The translations under genes were made by a program, and so were the position numbers. From CAWGET01 sp963821715 (GTDB lineage Bacteria; Bacteroidota; Ignavibacteria; Ignavibacteriales; Melioribacteraceae): a stretch of DNA of 64,000 nt. Below the pieces are notes generated by a model. The model was not told where the DNA came from. It saw only the letters and a program-made list of their open reading frames with translations, and searched no databases. Within the stretch, counting starts at the first letter, position 1, and each line of letters begins with the position of its first letter. The stretch is from the NCBI GenBank assembly GCA_963821715.1, contig CAWGET010000004.1, forward strand, positions 310,001 to 374,000, read 5' to 3'. This document shows positions 7,932 to 16,903 of the stretch, in pieces.

Positions 7932-8945
7932 TTATTGATTGAAAAGATCTCCATCAAACGGAGTGGAATCATCATTGCCGGAGTTATCCGGCGGCGAATA
8001 TAAACTCGTATTTGCAAGGCGAATGAACTTTGTAAAATTGCCGATTAATTCACCGGAAGCCTTAGCAGATTCAATGGCATTTTTGTACGCGTTTGTTTTT
8101 GCGCTCAACTCGTCCGCAATATGGAGAACAATCGCTTCAACAGTTTTCGGCTCAACCGGTGTGGCAAATTCCAGCTTCCCCTGATGACTTACAATCAAAT
8201 GCAGCAGCTGATCTTTAAGTGTATCCGGGAAATCCTGCATACCTGCAATTTTTTCCCTGACTTCAATTGCGGCGAGAACAATGTGCCCGAGTAATCTTCC
8301 CTGATCGGTATAGTCAAAAGTAGGCGCGTGAGTCAATTCGGCGGTCTTGCCAAAATCGTGAAGAATTGCGCCGGCGATCAATAGGTCCCGGTTTATTTCC
8401 GGATGAAGATCCGACATCAGATCGCAAATTTTTATTATTTCTAAAGTATGCTCCAGAAGTCCGTGAATATAAGCATGATGCCACATCTTACCAGCAGGAA
8501 CTTGCAGATATTTTTCGAAAGACTCTCCGGTTAAAACTTTATCCAACAATTCGTTTAAATATTTATTTTGGATTTTTTCAATTCTTGCTGAGAGTTCGTC
8601 CTTCATCTCTTCAAAATCTTTTTTAGATTTCGGAAGAAAATCTTCGTGAAAAACTTTATCCTCCGGAGTAGTTATTCTAATCCTTTCAACTTTTAATTGG
8701 TTCGTTCCCTGGTAGGCTTCCACTAATCCTCTCACTTTTACCAGGCAGCCGTTAACCAATTGCGGCAGGATATAGTCGAAGTTATCCCAAATTTTACCGC
8801 CGATTTTCGCTGATTTGTCCCGAAATTCAAGGTCAAGATAATTTTTATTCGATCTGGATAGTTTAACTTCGCACTTCTGAAGAATGAAGAAATGATCAAC
8901 TTTGTCGCCGGCTTTCAATGAAATGAGTTCCAACTGATCTGACAT
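7932..8945 (-). CDS. YhaM-type 3'-5' exoribonuclease (OB fold plus HD domain)
   Basis: A 337-residue protein with an N-terminal OB-fold nucleic-acid-binding domain (about 15-100) and an HD phosphohydrolase domain (about 150-300) containing HAYIHGLLEHTLEI and ILHDFGKTAELTH, the metal-binding HD signature. This order is that of YhaM, a Mn-dependent 3'-5' nuclease trimming RNA and single-stranded DNA ends. A shorter-than-family acidic tail follows. It lies 14 bases after the NusG-like gene on the same strand, so they likely share a transcript. Confidence 0.88.
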   Translation of the reverse strand: MSDQLELISLKAGDKVDHFFILQKCEVKLSRSNKNYLDLEFRDKSAKIGGKIWDNFDYILPQLVNGCLVKVRGLVEAYQGTNQLKVERIRITTPEDKVFHEDFLPKSKKDFEEMKDELSARIEKIQNKYLNELLDKVLTGESFEKYLQVPAGKMWHHAYIHGLLEHTLEIIKICDLMSDLHPEINRDLLIAGAILHDFGKTAELTHAPTFDYTDQGRLLGHIVLAAIEVREKIAGMQDFPDTLKDQLLHLIVSHQGKLEFATPVEPKTVEAIVLHIADELSAKTNAYKNAIESAKASGELIGNFTKFIRLANTSLYSPPDNSGNDDSTPFDGDLFNQ

Positions 8946-8959
8946 ATAGTTTCCTGTAT

Positions 8960-9484
8960 TTAATTTTCTGCTTTTACTATATCTGTTGAAGGAAGATGAA
9001 CGACGACTGAACGATTTATTAAATCGATTGTAACCGCAAGCATTTGATCATTATTTTCATCTTTAAATACGACGCCGGTAACTCCTGCAAACGGTCCGTT
9101 AATTACTTTTATTCTGGCTCCAATTTCCAGCCGATCAGAAATAAAGATTTCCGCATTGGAGTCCAACATTTTTTTCAGACTTTCAATTTGCCAATCGGGA
9201 ATTACAGCGGGCTTACCATCAAAAAAAATCGTTTTAACAATCGCGTTTTGTTCAACAGCTATAAGTCTCTCGCTTTCATCGGCTTTTATAAAAATATATC
9301 CGCGGAATAAGGGTTCGGTAACTTTCTTCTTCCGGTCGCTCCACTGCTTAATCTTAGTTATGGTGGGCAGATAATATTCAATGTAGTGTCCGCTTAATTG
9401 CATCCCGGCTTTAAACTCGTGCCGCGGCTTTGTATAAAGCGCAAACCACTTTTTATTTTCAGTATTATCATCCATCTTTACCAT
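8960..9484 (-). CDS. NusG paralogue, UpxY-like transcription antiterminator
   Basis: About 174 residues: an N-terminal NGN domain (WFALYTKPRHEFKAG, then YIEYYLPTITK and PLFRGYIFIK) and a C-terminal KOW domain (GARIKVINGPFAGVTG). NGN-KOW proteins bind RNA polymerase and reduce pausing. In Bacteroides, UpxY paralogues act on capsule operons; no polysaccharide genes are adjacent here, so the target is unknown. True NusG usually lies beside secE and rplK, which are absent. The start could be ATG 9484 or the ATG four codons later (9472); neither has a strong ribosome site. Confidence 0.85.
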   Translation of the reverse strand: MVKMDDNTENKKWFALYTKPRHEFKAGMQLSGHYIEYYLPTITKIKQWSDRKKKVTEPLFRGYIFIKADESERLIAVEQNAIVKTIFFDGKPAVIPDWQIESLKKMLDSNAEIFISDRLEIGARIKVINGPFAGVTGVVFKDENNDQMLAVTIDLINRSVVVHLPSTDIVKAEN

Positions 9485-9545
9485 CAAAAAAAAACTTAAA
9501 AAAAATAATTTAACAAAAATTTGAATTATATGTTAAAAGCAACTT

Positions 9546-10682
9546 CTATACGCCGGCTTTCCGCAAAGCAGATATCACAATATCGATTTCTTCTTCGGTG
9601 TTATAAAAATGTGGAGAAAACCTTATCAGGTCTTCCCGCTTTGCGCATTGAATATTTTTCTCTTTCAAATATTTAAATAGTTTTTCCGGATCGTCAAATC
9701 TGCAGCTCACAATTCCGGATAGCTCTTTTTCACTTTTCAAATCCAAAATTGTTTTTATAGATGACCGGGATAACTCTTCTAAAAAATATTTTGAGTTCTG
9801 TTTTATCTTTCTTTCTATTTCTTCATAACCAAATGATTCAAAAAATTTACACGAAGCTTCGAGCGCAGTTACTCCGATCGCGTTATAAGTTCCGTTCATA
9901 AAGCGGCTTGCGTCTTCTCTCAAATCGAGATTGTAATCAATCAGATTCCAGGCATCCTTTACTGAAGTCCAACCCACAAATTTCTGATCGAGATTCTTCA
10001 ACAAATCCGGCGACAAATAAACATACGTAACTCCCTGTAGCGCCATAAGCCATTTGTGCGCTCCGCCCACCAGGTAATCGATATTCATCTTTTTAACATC
10101 AATGGCACTATTTCCGGCGGCTTGAATAGCATCGACAGAAAAAATTATGCCTCTTTCTTTGCATAAGTTACCTATTGATTCCATAGGCATTTTTTGTCCT
10201 GTTAAAAACTGGACCATACTGACAGAAATTAATTTTGTCTTATCTGTAACAGCCGCTTCAATATCTTCAAAATAAATTTTGCCTTGCCGGTTTTTTACAA
10301 AATCAATTTCAACGCCAAGTTTTTTTAGATTTAAAAACGGATAAACATTGGAAGGGAATTCGAGATCGTTTAGTAAAATTCTGTCACCCTTTTGCCATTT
10401 AATTCCGTTAGCCAAAATATTTATGCCGTTTGAAACACTATCCACAAAAGCGATTTCTTTTGCGGAAGCGTTCAGCATTTTCCCCACACGGACGCGGGCG
10501 CGGTTTGTTGTATCAACTAAGTTTTGAAAGTCTTCAATTTCACCGGAGTTGCGCGTGTTTAAATAATCGTCCAACACTTTTTTAACCGGGTCAGGAAGCG
10601 GACCAATTGAAGCGTGATTAAAATAAATTTTACCTGACTTCAGATAAGATAATTGTTCTCTAGCGGCGGAAACGTCGATCAT
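9546..10682 (-). CDS. Class V aminotransferase family PLP enzyme (cysteine-desulfurase / epimerase-like)
   Basis: About 378 residues of the NifS-like fold type I PLP family. It opens with YFNHASIGPLP (substrate pocket), has SVDAIQAAGN with the pyridine-binding Asp, and GGAHKWLMALQG with the PLP lysine. The DAIQAAG/HKW pattern without a flexible catalytic-cysteine loop fits selenocysteine-lyase/isopenicillin-N-epimerase-like members rather than an iron-sulfur IscS; the reaction is unknown. I chose ATG 10682 over a TTG frame at 10736 because conserved sequence begins there. It is followed by the terminally spaced NusG-like gene with 61 bases between them. Confidence 0.85.
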   Translation of the reverse strand: MIDVSAAREQLSYLKSGKIYFNHASIGPLPDPVKKVLDDYLNTRNSGEIEDFQNLVDTTNRARVRVGKMLNASAKEIAFVDSVSNGINILANGIKWQKGDRILLNDLEFPSNVYPFLNLKKLGVEIDFVKNRQGKIYFEDIEAAVTDKTKLISVSMVQFLTGQKMPMESIGNLCKERGIIFSVDAIQAAGNSAIDVKKMNIDYLVGGAHKWLMALQGVTYVYLSPDLLKNLDQKFVGWTSVKDAWNLIDYNLDLREDASRFMNGTYNAIGVTALEASCKFFESFGYEEIERKIKQNSKYFLEELSRSSIKTILDLKSEKELSGIVSCRFDDPEKLFKYLKEKNIQCAKREDLIRFSPHFYNTEEEIDIVISALRKAGV

Positions 10683-10758
10683 ATTAATCCCGATTTTCTT
10701 TTTGGAAAGATAAGAAAAATAGCTCCATCCCGCCAAGCCGTATTTTCTATTTGAATGC

Positions 10759-10800
10759 GGCGTTCGCTATTCGTCGCACATCACACGTCTGGCGTCTCAC
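10759..10800. repeat. Six degenerate heptamers
   Basis: On the minus strand the six adjacent 7-base units read GTGAGAC, GCCAGAC, GTGTGAT, GTGCGAC, GAATAGC and GAACGCC. The exact 7-base phasing is clear for the first four and weaker for the last two. This matches the style of the heptamer tract at the end of tsaC, with a different unit sequence. Confidence 0.5.
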
Positions 10801-10806
10801 ATTTGA

Positions 10807-10843
10807 CAAAAAAAGCCGGATCAAAAAAATATTCAATCCGGCT
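10807..10843 (-). terminator. Rho-independent terminator after the OPT transporter gene
   Basis: On the minus strand an 8-bp stem (AGCCGGAT with ATCCGGCT, 10814-10821 and 10836-10843) and a 14-base loop are followed directly by a run of seven T. It lies 26 bases past the OPT stop codon and separates that operon from the aminotransferase gene. Confidence 0.88.
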
Positions 10844-10869
10844 CGTTTCAAAAATAAATTAAATAATAC

Positions 10870-12855
10870 TTATGCTTCTTCTTTATCTCCTCTCAGCGAA
10901 TCCCAAATCATATAAGCCGAAAGCAGCGAGAACATAATCAACGCAATAATTTCAGCCGGATGCGATTCAAACCACTCGAGATCAACCCAATTGATTCCGA
11001 AGTATCTCAGCATCGCGCTTATAACTCCCATCAATGCGCCGCCGGCAATAAATCCGGATGCGATCAAAGTACCGCGTTCTCTTCTTGCACGGTTAACTTC
11101 TGCGTCTGCGCTTCTTGTAGAAACGTAGTGAGCAATCAGTCCACCGACTAAAAGAGGTGTATTAAGTTCAAGAGGAATATACATTCCCAGCGCGAAAGCG
11201 AGAGCCGGAACATTTATCATCGTTAAAATCAGCGCCATAATTGCGCCGGCAATGTACATCATCCAGGGCGCCGGCTGATTAGACATTAAAGGCTGAATAA
11301 CAGCCGCCATTGCGTTTGCCTGAGGAGCTACAAGAGCACCTTCCCCGGTAAATCCGTACGTTTCGTTCAATATTAAAATTACCCAAGCTACGGTTGCGGC
11401 GGAAACGGCCGTTCCTAAAAATTTCCATCGTTCCTGTTTATAAGGCGATGAACCGAGCCAATAACCGATTTTTAAATCGGTAATAAATGCTCCCGCCACC
11501 GATAATGCCGTACAAACTACGCCGCCGATAATCAAAGCAGAAACCATCCCTGCGGTTCCCGATAGCCCGACTGAAACCAATACAAGCGATGAAAGGATAG
11601 GCGTCATAAGCGTCATTCCGGATACAGGGTTTGTTCCTACAATCGCAATAGCATTTGCCGCAACTGTTGTAAATAAAAATGAAATTATCAAAACAATCAA
11701 TAATCCAACCAACGCATGTACAATATTTCCGACAACACCGAAAAGGAAGAATATAAAAATAACTATCGCGGTTAAAACAATTCCACCCGCGATAATTCCC
11801 ATCGGTATATCTCGCTGAGTTCTCAGCTTTTCTTTATCCTTTCCTTTCGATCCGAAAATTTCCTGTATACCGAGTGAAAAAGCGGATTTAATAATTTTGG
11901 ACGATCTGATAATTCCGATAAATCCCGCCATCGCAATTCCGCCGATACCAATGTGACGGACATAATTACCGAAGATCTGTTCCGGACTCATATTGCCTAT
12001 AAGCGTTGTTACACCGGCGCCGAGTGGAAGAGTAACAGCATCGCCCAAATATGCAAAGATCGGAATAATGACAAACCATGAAACGAATGATCCTGCCGCA
12101 ATAATTGCTGCGTATTTTAATCCGACAATGTAGCCCAATCCCATAACTGCCGCGCCAACATTGATTTTAAATACCATCTTAAAACGCGAAGCCAGCATTT
12201 CGCCGGCGGGAATTACCCGCGTTGAAAAAACTTCGCTCCACCACCCGAAGGTTGCAATTATAAAATCATAAATACCGCCTATTAAGCCGGAGATAACCAA
12301 AACCTTCGCCTGGCTTCCGCCTTTCTCGCCGGTAACCAAAACTTCTGTAGTTGCCGTAGCTTCCGGGAAAGGAAATTTACCGTGCATTTCCTGCACAAAG
12401 TATTTTCTAAATGGAATCAAAAACAAGATTCCTAAAAATCCGCCCAACATCGAAGCAAAGAATACTTGAAAAAATTCGGCTTCAAGATCGAGAATGTAGA
12501 GCGCGGGAATTGTGAATATAGCGCCCGCAACCACCGAACCGGATGTAGCTCCGATCGATTGGATGATCACATTTTCGCCGAGCGCTTTACTTCTTTTTAT
12601 TGCGGATGACATGCCGACCGCGATAATCGCTATCGGAATCGCCGCTTCAAAAACCTGTCCGATTTTTAGTCCGAGATAAGCCGCCGCACCGGAAAAAAGT
12701 ACTGCCATAAAAAGTCCCATAAGAACTGAATAAGGCGTAACTTCCGGATAGTTTTGTTTGGGGTCCATCACCGGAACATATTCTTCTCCCGGTTTAAGCT
12801 CGGTGTATGCATTCGACGGCAGACCGCCGATTTCATTATTACCGGTATTATTCAT
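10870..12855 (-). CDS. OPT-family oligopeptide transporter
   Basis: About 661 residues with roughly 14-16 membrane helices and the bacterial OPT pattern: an N-terminal PGEEYVP segment before the first helices, GLKIGQVFEAAIPIAI, KFPFPEATATTEVL (about 160-175) and a late PALAFALGMYIPLELNTPLL. Members import short peptides or metal complexes, driven by protons. The ATG at 12855 overlaps the end of the S8 protease gene by eight bases, so the two are translationally linked, which suggests the transporter takes up peptides released by the protease. A strong terminator follows. Confidence 0.9.
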   Translation of the reverse strand: MNNTGNNEIGGLPSNAYTELKPGEEYVPVMDPKQNYPEVTPYSVLMGLFMAVLFSGAAAYLGLKIGQVFEAAIPIAIIAVGMSSAIKRSKALGENVIIQSIGATSGSVVAGAIFTIPALYILDLEAEFFQVFFASMLGGFLGILFLIPFRKYFVQEMHGKFPFPEATATTEVLVTGEKGGSQAKVLVISGLIGGIYDFIIATFGWWSEVFSTRVIPAGEMLASRFKMVFKINVGAAVMGLGYIVGLKYAAIIAAGSFVSWFVIIPIFAYLGDAVTLPLGAGVTTLIGNMSPEQIFGNYVRHIGIGGIAMAGFIGIIRSSKIIKSAFSLGIQEIFGSKGKDKEKLRTQRDIPMGIIAGGIVLTAIVIFIFFLFGVVGNIVHALVGLLIVLIISFLFTTVAANAIAIVGTNPVSGMTLMTPILSSLVLVSVGLSGTAGMVSALIIGGVVCTALSVAGAFITDLKIGYWLGSSPYKQERWKFLGTAVSAATVAWVILILNETYGFTGEGALVAPQANAMAAVIQPLMSNQPAPWMMYIAGAIMALILTMINVPALAFALGMYIPLELNTPLLVGGLIAHYVSTRSADAEVNRARRERGTLIASGFIAGGALMGVISAMLRYFGINWVDLEWFESHPAEIIALIMFSLLSAYMIWDSLRGDKEEA

Positions 12856-15670
12856 CAATCTTCTCCTTTAATTTGAGGAAAAAGTTTATTTTATTATCTA
12901 AGTTATCAGTTGCAACTGATGTGAAATTTATTTCTCCGAATGCACGCGCACCTTCCGGAATTTCGAATGAAGGCTGACTAAAATTTAGCTCTACGTATTT
13001 TGATTCGCTTGGGTAAAGTGTTACGCGGTCAATTCCCTCAACCCTAACATTTACACTGCCCGCGTTTTCTTCATAAGTAGATTCGGTTACATACACGTCA
13101 ATATTATCAGGTTCATTTGCGAATCCCGGCAGCAGCAGCAGTTCATATTCCGCAGGTTCCGAGCCTGAGTTTTGTATTGTTATCGTAGTCTCTTTATACG
13201 ATAACCCCGTTTTTGCTGCTGCATTGCCTTCCTTATCATAAATCACAACCGCAAAGTCGGTTACTTTGTTATAATCCTCCTGACTTACATTCACGTCGAA
13301 TTCTCTTTTTTCACCCGGCTGTAGAGTAAATTTTTGCCGGACTTCCTTTTTGTTTCCGGTTTTCAAAACATATTCTGTTTGGTAGCCGAGCATTTTAGCA
13401 TCAAGTTTATAAGTTTTTTCTTCATTTAGAAGATTTATTATTTCAATGCTGTTATTTTTGGTAGATACTACATCATTTCCAACTATATTTATTCCAAAAA
13501 ATTCCACCGAAAGATCATAGTGCGAAGTATCATCCGCCCGGTAATAACCGGTAACATCAATCTCGTAGACTCCAAATTGAAGATCATAAAGACTTGTTTC
13601 TACTTTTTCTTCCTCATCTTCTGAGCTTAAAACCCCGGAAAGATAAACTTCTCTTCCGTCGGGATCAAACATCCATAATCTGCTGCTTGTATAAACTTCT
13701 CCCTTTCGCGAAAGTCTTGCTTTCATGGAAGTTGCTCCGGCAGGAACAAGAACGTAATACCTTTCAACCATTCCCGGTGCTACGGATTGATTTTCCCAGT
13801 TAAATTTGTAATTGTTGGAAGAATTAAACTCATAAGGTATAACAAGATTAGCTGCCAATTGGAATTCCGGTAAAGTTTTATCGCCCTGTCTGTATGCTAA
13901 AACTTTGCCGCTGTACAATCCCGGTTTCGATAAAATTTCTTTCGATAATTTAACTGTTGCAGTTTCGCTTCCTTCATTTCGAATATAAATATTTTTATTT
14001 ACGGGTGTAAGCCAGTCTGCTTTGCTTACAAGATTATAAGTTCTGTGGAATGCCTTTCCTGTTTTCGGATTTCTTCTACTAATCAAAAACTCAAATTCTT
14101 CCGTTCCGTGTAAATATGATCCGTTCCTGATGTATAAATTTTCGGCCGCATTCCCGGGCATATTAGGCGCGAATGATTTAACATCGTATGCTTCAAAATC
14201 TTTGTAAGCTCCTTTTTCAATTAACTGCGTGAGCATATCATAAGCATTTAAAATATTGATGTATCCTCCGCCCTGATCTACATCATCATATCCTTCCATT
14301 GGCACAGCTGAATATCGGATAATTTTGTAAAGCAAGTTCGAAGGAATTTTTACATCCGGATATTCCTGAACTACTGCACTCATAAGCAGCGACATTACTC
14401 CTGCCGTGTAAGGAGACGCCATGCTCGTTCCCCACATAACATCGCGGCTCATCCAATTCGGAACCGTCGATGCCGCTGCACCTGGAGAAATAACTTCAGG
14501 TTTATTTACTTCGCCGCCGCGCGAGCTGAAATACAAAATAATATCGCGGTCTAAAGTGGTTGAATAAATATCGTTCCCTACTTCGCGCGGAAGAGCCGCT
14601 CCTGAAGAAAAAATAGATGAAGTAGCGGCCGGTAATCCGGTTGTAGATATTCCGGGCCCCGAGTTCCCATTCGAAGTGCAGATGTAAAGATAGGGATTGT
14701 TCGATACGAGATTATCTAAGAATTTTTCCATATCTGATCTAGCTTCAATTTCCGACCCTATCCCGTAACTCATATTTATTATACACGGAGTTTCCAACGC
14801 TTTCGAAAGAGAATCAGCATATTCATACGCTCTGCGCATACTACCTGCAACAGTTGAGCCGCCGGAAAAAGTGTTGTTTCCTATCTTCAAACTGATAACA
14901 TTCGCTCCAGGAGCAACTCCGTTCAAATTATCGCCGCCTATTTTATATCCAGTCGCGATACCGGAAACGTGTGTACCGTGCGCACCGTCATCGTAATGAA
15001 AAGAAACCAATTTTTTACTCGGAAAAATATTTACACCGAATGTAAAATTCGAGAGCGCGTCCTTGGCAGGAATATCAAATGAACTTTGATCTTCGCGGTA
15101 ATTTCTTACCGGCTCTTCATCGGAAAGATCGCCGTCAAGATCAGTATCAAAATAGAGTATCCAAAAATTCTCAACGCCTTCTGAAGTTTGGTAAGTTATG
15201 AAATTGTATTTATCAGTATCCGAAAAATTTTTGTTTATATCTGACGCGCGAGAGCTTGAATTTCGCAAGTCTTCTTCATTTAGTGAGCCGATATAATAAT
15301 CACCACCGGTCTTTTTGTATTTTAATTTTCCCTGGAAATCTACTTTTAAATCTTCGTCATCGTTTTCGAAAGTGATTTTTCCGTCGTCTTCATCATCGTC
15401 TGCTTTGTAAATTTTTACATCACCCTGACCTGTAAAATCCTGAACATCAATAACTTTCACTTCGCCTGTGGAGGTTTTCCGTAGTCCTTCAACTCCCATA
15501 TCCACGCCGGTATCCAGCACAATAACAATAGTTCCGCGACCATCATATTCCGGATGAGCGCGTAGAAATTCGGCTACTCCCGTATTGCTAAGCGATATAA
15601 ATGTTTGTACATCTTCCTGTGCAAAAAGCAAGCCGGAAAGCAGGAAGAGGAGAATTGCAACTCTTTTCAT
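12848..15670 (-). CDS. Secreted S8 serine peptidase resembling tripeptidyl-peptidase II
   Basis: A 940-residue subtilase with a signal peptide (residues 1-17, ending LLFAQ). Catalytic residues are Asp53 (VIVLDTGVD), His231 (DGAHGTHVSG) and Ser416 (GTSMASP), with oxyanion Asn336. The Asp-His distance of about 178 residues is far above the roughly 30 of subtilisin and, with HPEYDGRGT before the Asp and the GEVKVIDVQDFTGQGDV stretch after it, matches tripeptidyl-peptidase II. The beta-rich C-terminal 450 residues also fit that family's large tail, though shorter. It probably releases tripeptides in the periplasm or outside, and is coupled to the downstream OPT transporter. AAGGTG lies upstream of the ATG. 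Confidence 0.9.
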   Translation of the reverse strand: MKRVAILLFLLSGLLFAQEDVQTFISLSNTGVAEFLRAHPEYDGRGTIVIVLDTGVDMGVEGLRKTSTGEVKVIDVQDFTGQGDVKIYKADDDEDDGKITFENDDEDLKVDFQGKLKYKKTGGDYYIGSLNEEDLRNSSSRASDINKNFSDTDKYNFITYQTSEGVENFWILYFDTDLDGDLSDEEPVRNYREDQSSFDIPAKDALSNFTFGVNIFPSKKLVSFHYDDGAHGTHVSGIATGYKIGGDNLNGVAPGANVISLKIGNNTFSGGSTVAGSMRRAYEYADSLSKALETPCIINMSYGIGSEIEARSDMEKFLDNLVSNNPYLYICTSNGNSGPGISTTGLPAATSSIFSSGAALPREVGNDIYSTTLDRDIILYFSSRGGEVNKPEVISPGAAASTVPNWMSRDVMWGTSMASPYTAGVMSLLMSAVVQEYPDVKIPSNLLYKIIRYSAVPMEGYDDVDQGGGYINILNAYDMLTQLIEKGAYKDFEAYDVKSFAPNMPGNAAENLYIRNGSYLHGTEEFEFLISRRNPKTGKAFHRTYNLVSKADWLTPVNKNIYIRNEGSETATVKLSKEILSKPGLYSGKVLAYRQGDKTLPEFQLAANLVIPYEFNSSNNYKFNWENQSVAPGMVERYYVLVPAGATSMKARLSRKGEVYTSSRLWMFDPDGREVYLSGVLSSEDEEEKVETSLYDLQFGVYEIDVTGYYRADDTSHYDLSVEFFGINIVGNDVVSTKNNSIEIINLLNEEKTYKLDAKMLGYQTEYVLKTGNKKEVRQKFTLQPGEKREFDVNVSQEDYNKVTDFAVVIYDKEGNAAAKTGLSYKETTITIQNSGSEPAEYELLLLPGFANEPDNIDVYVTESTYEENAGSVNVRVEGIDRVTLYPSESKYVELNFSQPSFEIPEGARAFGEINFTSVATDNLDNKINFFLKLKEKIDE

Positions 15671-15963
15671 GTGTGCACCTTAACTAATTTGTTTTGATTT
15701 ATCGATTGGTTTTCTTGCAAAATAAATTTGTCATCAAGCATTTTAGATATCATTATCTGATTTTACCAAAACGCTAAGATAATATTTTTTATGATGAGTT
15801 AAAATTGATATTTAAAAGAAATATTTGCAGATGGTTTAATTGAAAGATTAATTATCCGGGAATGGTAAATGAATAGTAAAAGCTAGATAAAAGTTTATGC
15901 AGTTCTCATCTTACTTGTCTTAATTTTTCAGCATCGTTTCGGCAGAATTGAAACAAAAAAACA
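15671..15963. other. Intergenic, no feature recognised
   Basis: AT-rich gap between two minus-strand genes. It must hold the promoter of the S8 protease gene and the 3' end of the gene at 15964, but I see no clear -35/-10 pair, T-tailed hairpin or repeat. Confidence 0.5.
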
Positions 15964-16626
15964 TCAGTCCCTGTTAATTTTAACTTTGTCAATCTGCATC
16001 GGAATTAAAATTTCATCTTCATAACTATGGTTTTTAAGAGGAGGAAATTTTTCGAGCTTGTTGATGAAAGTAAATAAGGCAGAATCGATATTGTAAAACT
16101 CTTCTATCATTTTTTCGTCGATACCGTAAAGCAGATCGTCGATTAGATATTTTTCCGATGAAGTTAATTCAAAGCTGAAATCCGCATTAAATATTTTTTT
16201 AATGAATGTAGTAATTCCGTTAATATTTTCATTTCCGTAATTTTCGGATAAAAATATTTTATCTTTCTTCAATAGTACAATGGCTTCGGCTCGCTTCTTT
16301 TCTTCAATTATTTCATGCTCTTTGGTAATAATATATTTGCGTTCGTTGGTATTATAAATTTCAGAGATATCTATCTTTGTTTCGAACTCAATATTATCGA
16401 TGTAAAAATTTATTTTTAATTTTTCGTTTTCGAAAATATCAATTTCTTTCAGATGCCAGTTTATTCTGGAAAGGAAAACCGCCGCAGGAGAGAAGACAAG
16501 GGAATCGCTGCCGAAAGCGTTCCGCGCATACGGTTTATTTATAAATTTCTCGAAGGAGGAAGGGAATTTCTTTTTCCCTCCCTGATAACTCATAGCCGGT
16601 TTTATATTTATTATTTTTTCTAACAT
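15964..16626 (-). CDS. Unknown protein, last gene of the motility run
   Basis: A 220-residue soluble protein I do not recognise. It has no signal peptide or membrane segment, a lysine-rich N-terminus (GGKKKFPSSFEKF), an alternating hydrophobic/charged middle that looks beta-rich (KINFYIDNIEFETKIDI), and a helical C-terminal third. It starts after a strong GAGGAG. It lies on the same strand as the flagellar run but is separated from it by a 277-base palindrome region, so membership in the motility regulon is only suggested by position. Confidence 0.7.
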   Translation of the reverse strand: MLEKIINIKPAMSYQGGKKKFPSSFEKFINKPYARNAFGSDSLVFSPAAVFLSRINWHLKEIDIFENEKLKINFYIDNIEFETKIDISEIYNTNERKYIITKEHEIIEEKKRAEAIVLLKKDKIFLSENYGNENINGITTFIKKIFNADFSFELTSSEKYLIDDLLYGIDEKMIEEFYNIDSALFTFINKLEKFPPLKNHSYEDEILIPMQIDKVKINRD

Positions 16627-16690
16627 CTGCTCCTCAATTTATTATCGAAGAACAAAGCTGATTATTTAATAAAAGTTTCAGCGAGGAGTG

Positions 16691-16777
16691 AAGGCAATGC
16701 AAAGCCTTTTGGGAAAAGTTTGGGCTAAAAGCCCGAAGCGGGATTATGATCGTCGATCCCAAGTGAAAACGCTTGGG
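16691..16777. repeat. Cluster of short palindromes
   Basis: Three inverted repeats in an otherwise gene-free gap: AAGGC...GCCTT (16691-16708), GGGCT-AAA-AGCCC (16722-16734) and CCCAAG...CTTGGG (16758-16777). They resemble the series at 1796-2355 in stem length and spacing. Confidence 0.6.
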
Positions 16778-16817
16778 TTAATAATCAAAACTATCCTGAT
16801 TAGCATAATGAGACTAA

Positions 16818-16884
16818 CCCACGCCTTCAGGCTTGGGATGCGGGGTTATACTATTTTCCGTTGGCTGAAGCCAACGGCAATAGA
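16818..16884 (+). repeat. Paired-hairpin element with CAATAGA tail, copy 3
   Basis: The first hairpin is CCCACGCCT-TC-AGGCTTGGG (16818-16837, one mismatch). Twenty bases later comes CCGTTGGCT-GA-AGCCAACGG (16858-16877), identical to copy 2, and then CAATAGA (16878-16884). It ends only 19 bases from the stop codon of the REC-DHp gene. Confidence 0.75.
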
Positions 16885-16903
16885 ATCGCAATTATATTTG
16901 AGA

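Noticed and set aside
15964..16626. FlgM or flagellin-chaperone identity for the unknown terminal gene
   Set aside because: Too long and without the short helical pattern of those families.
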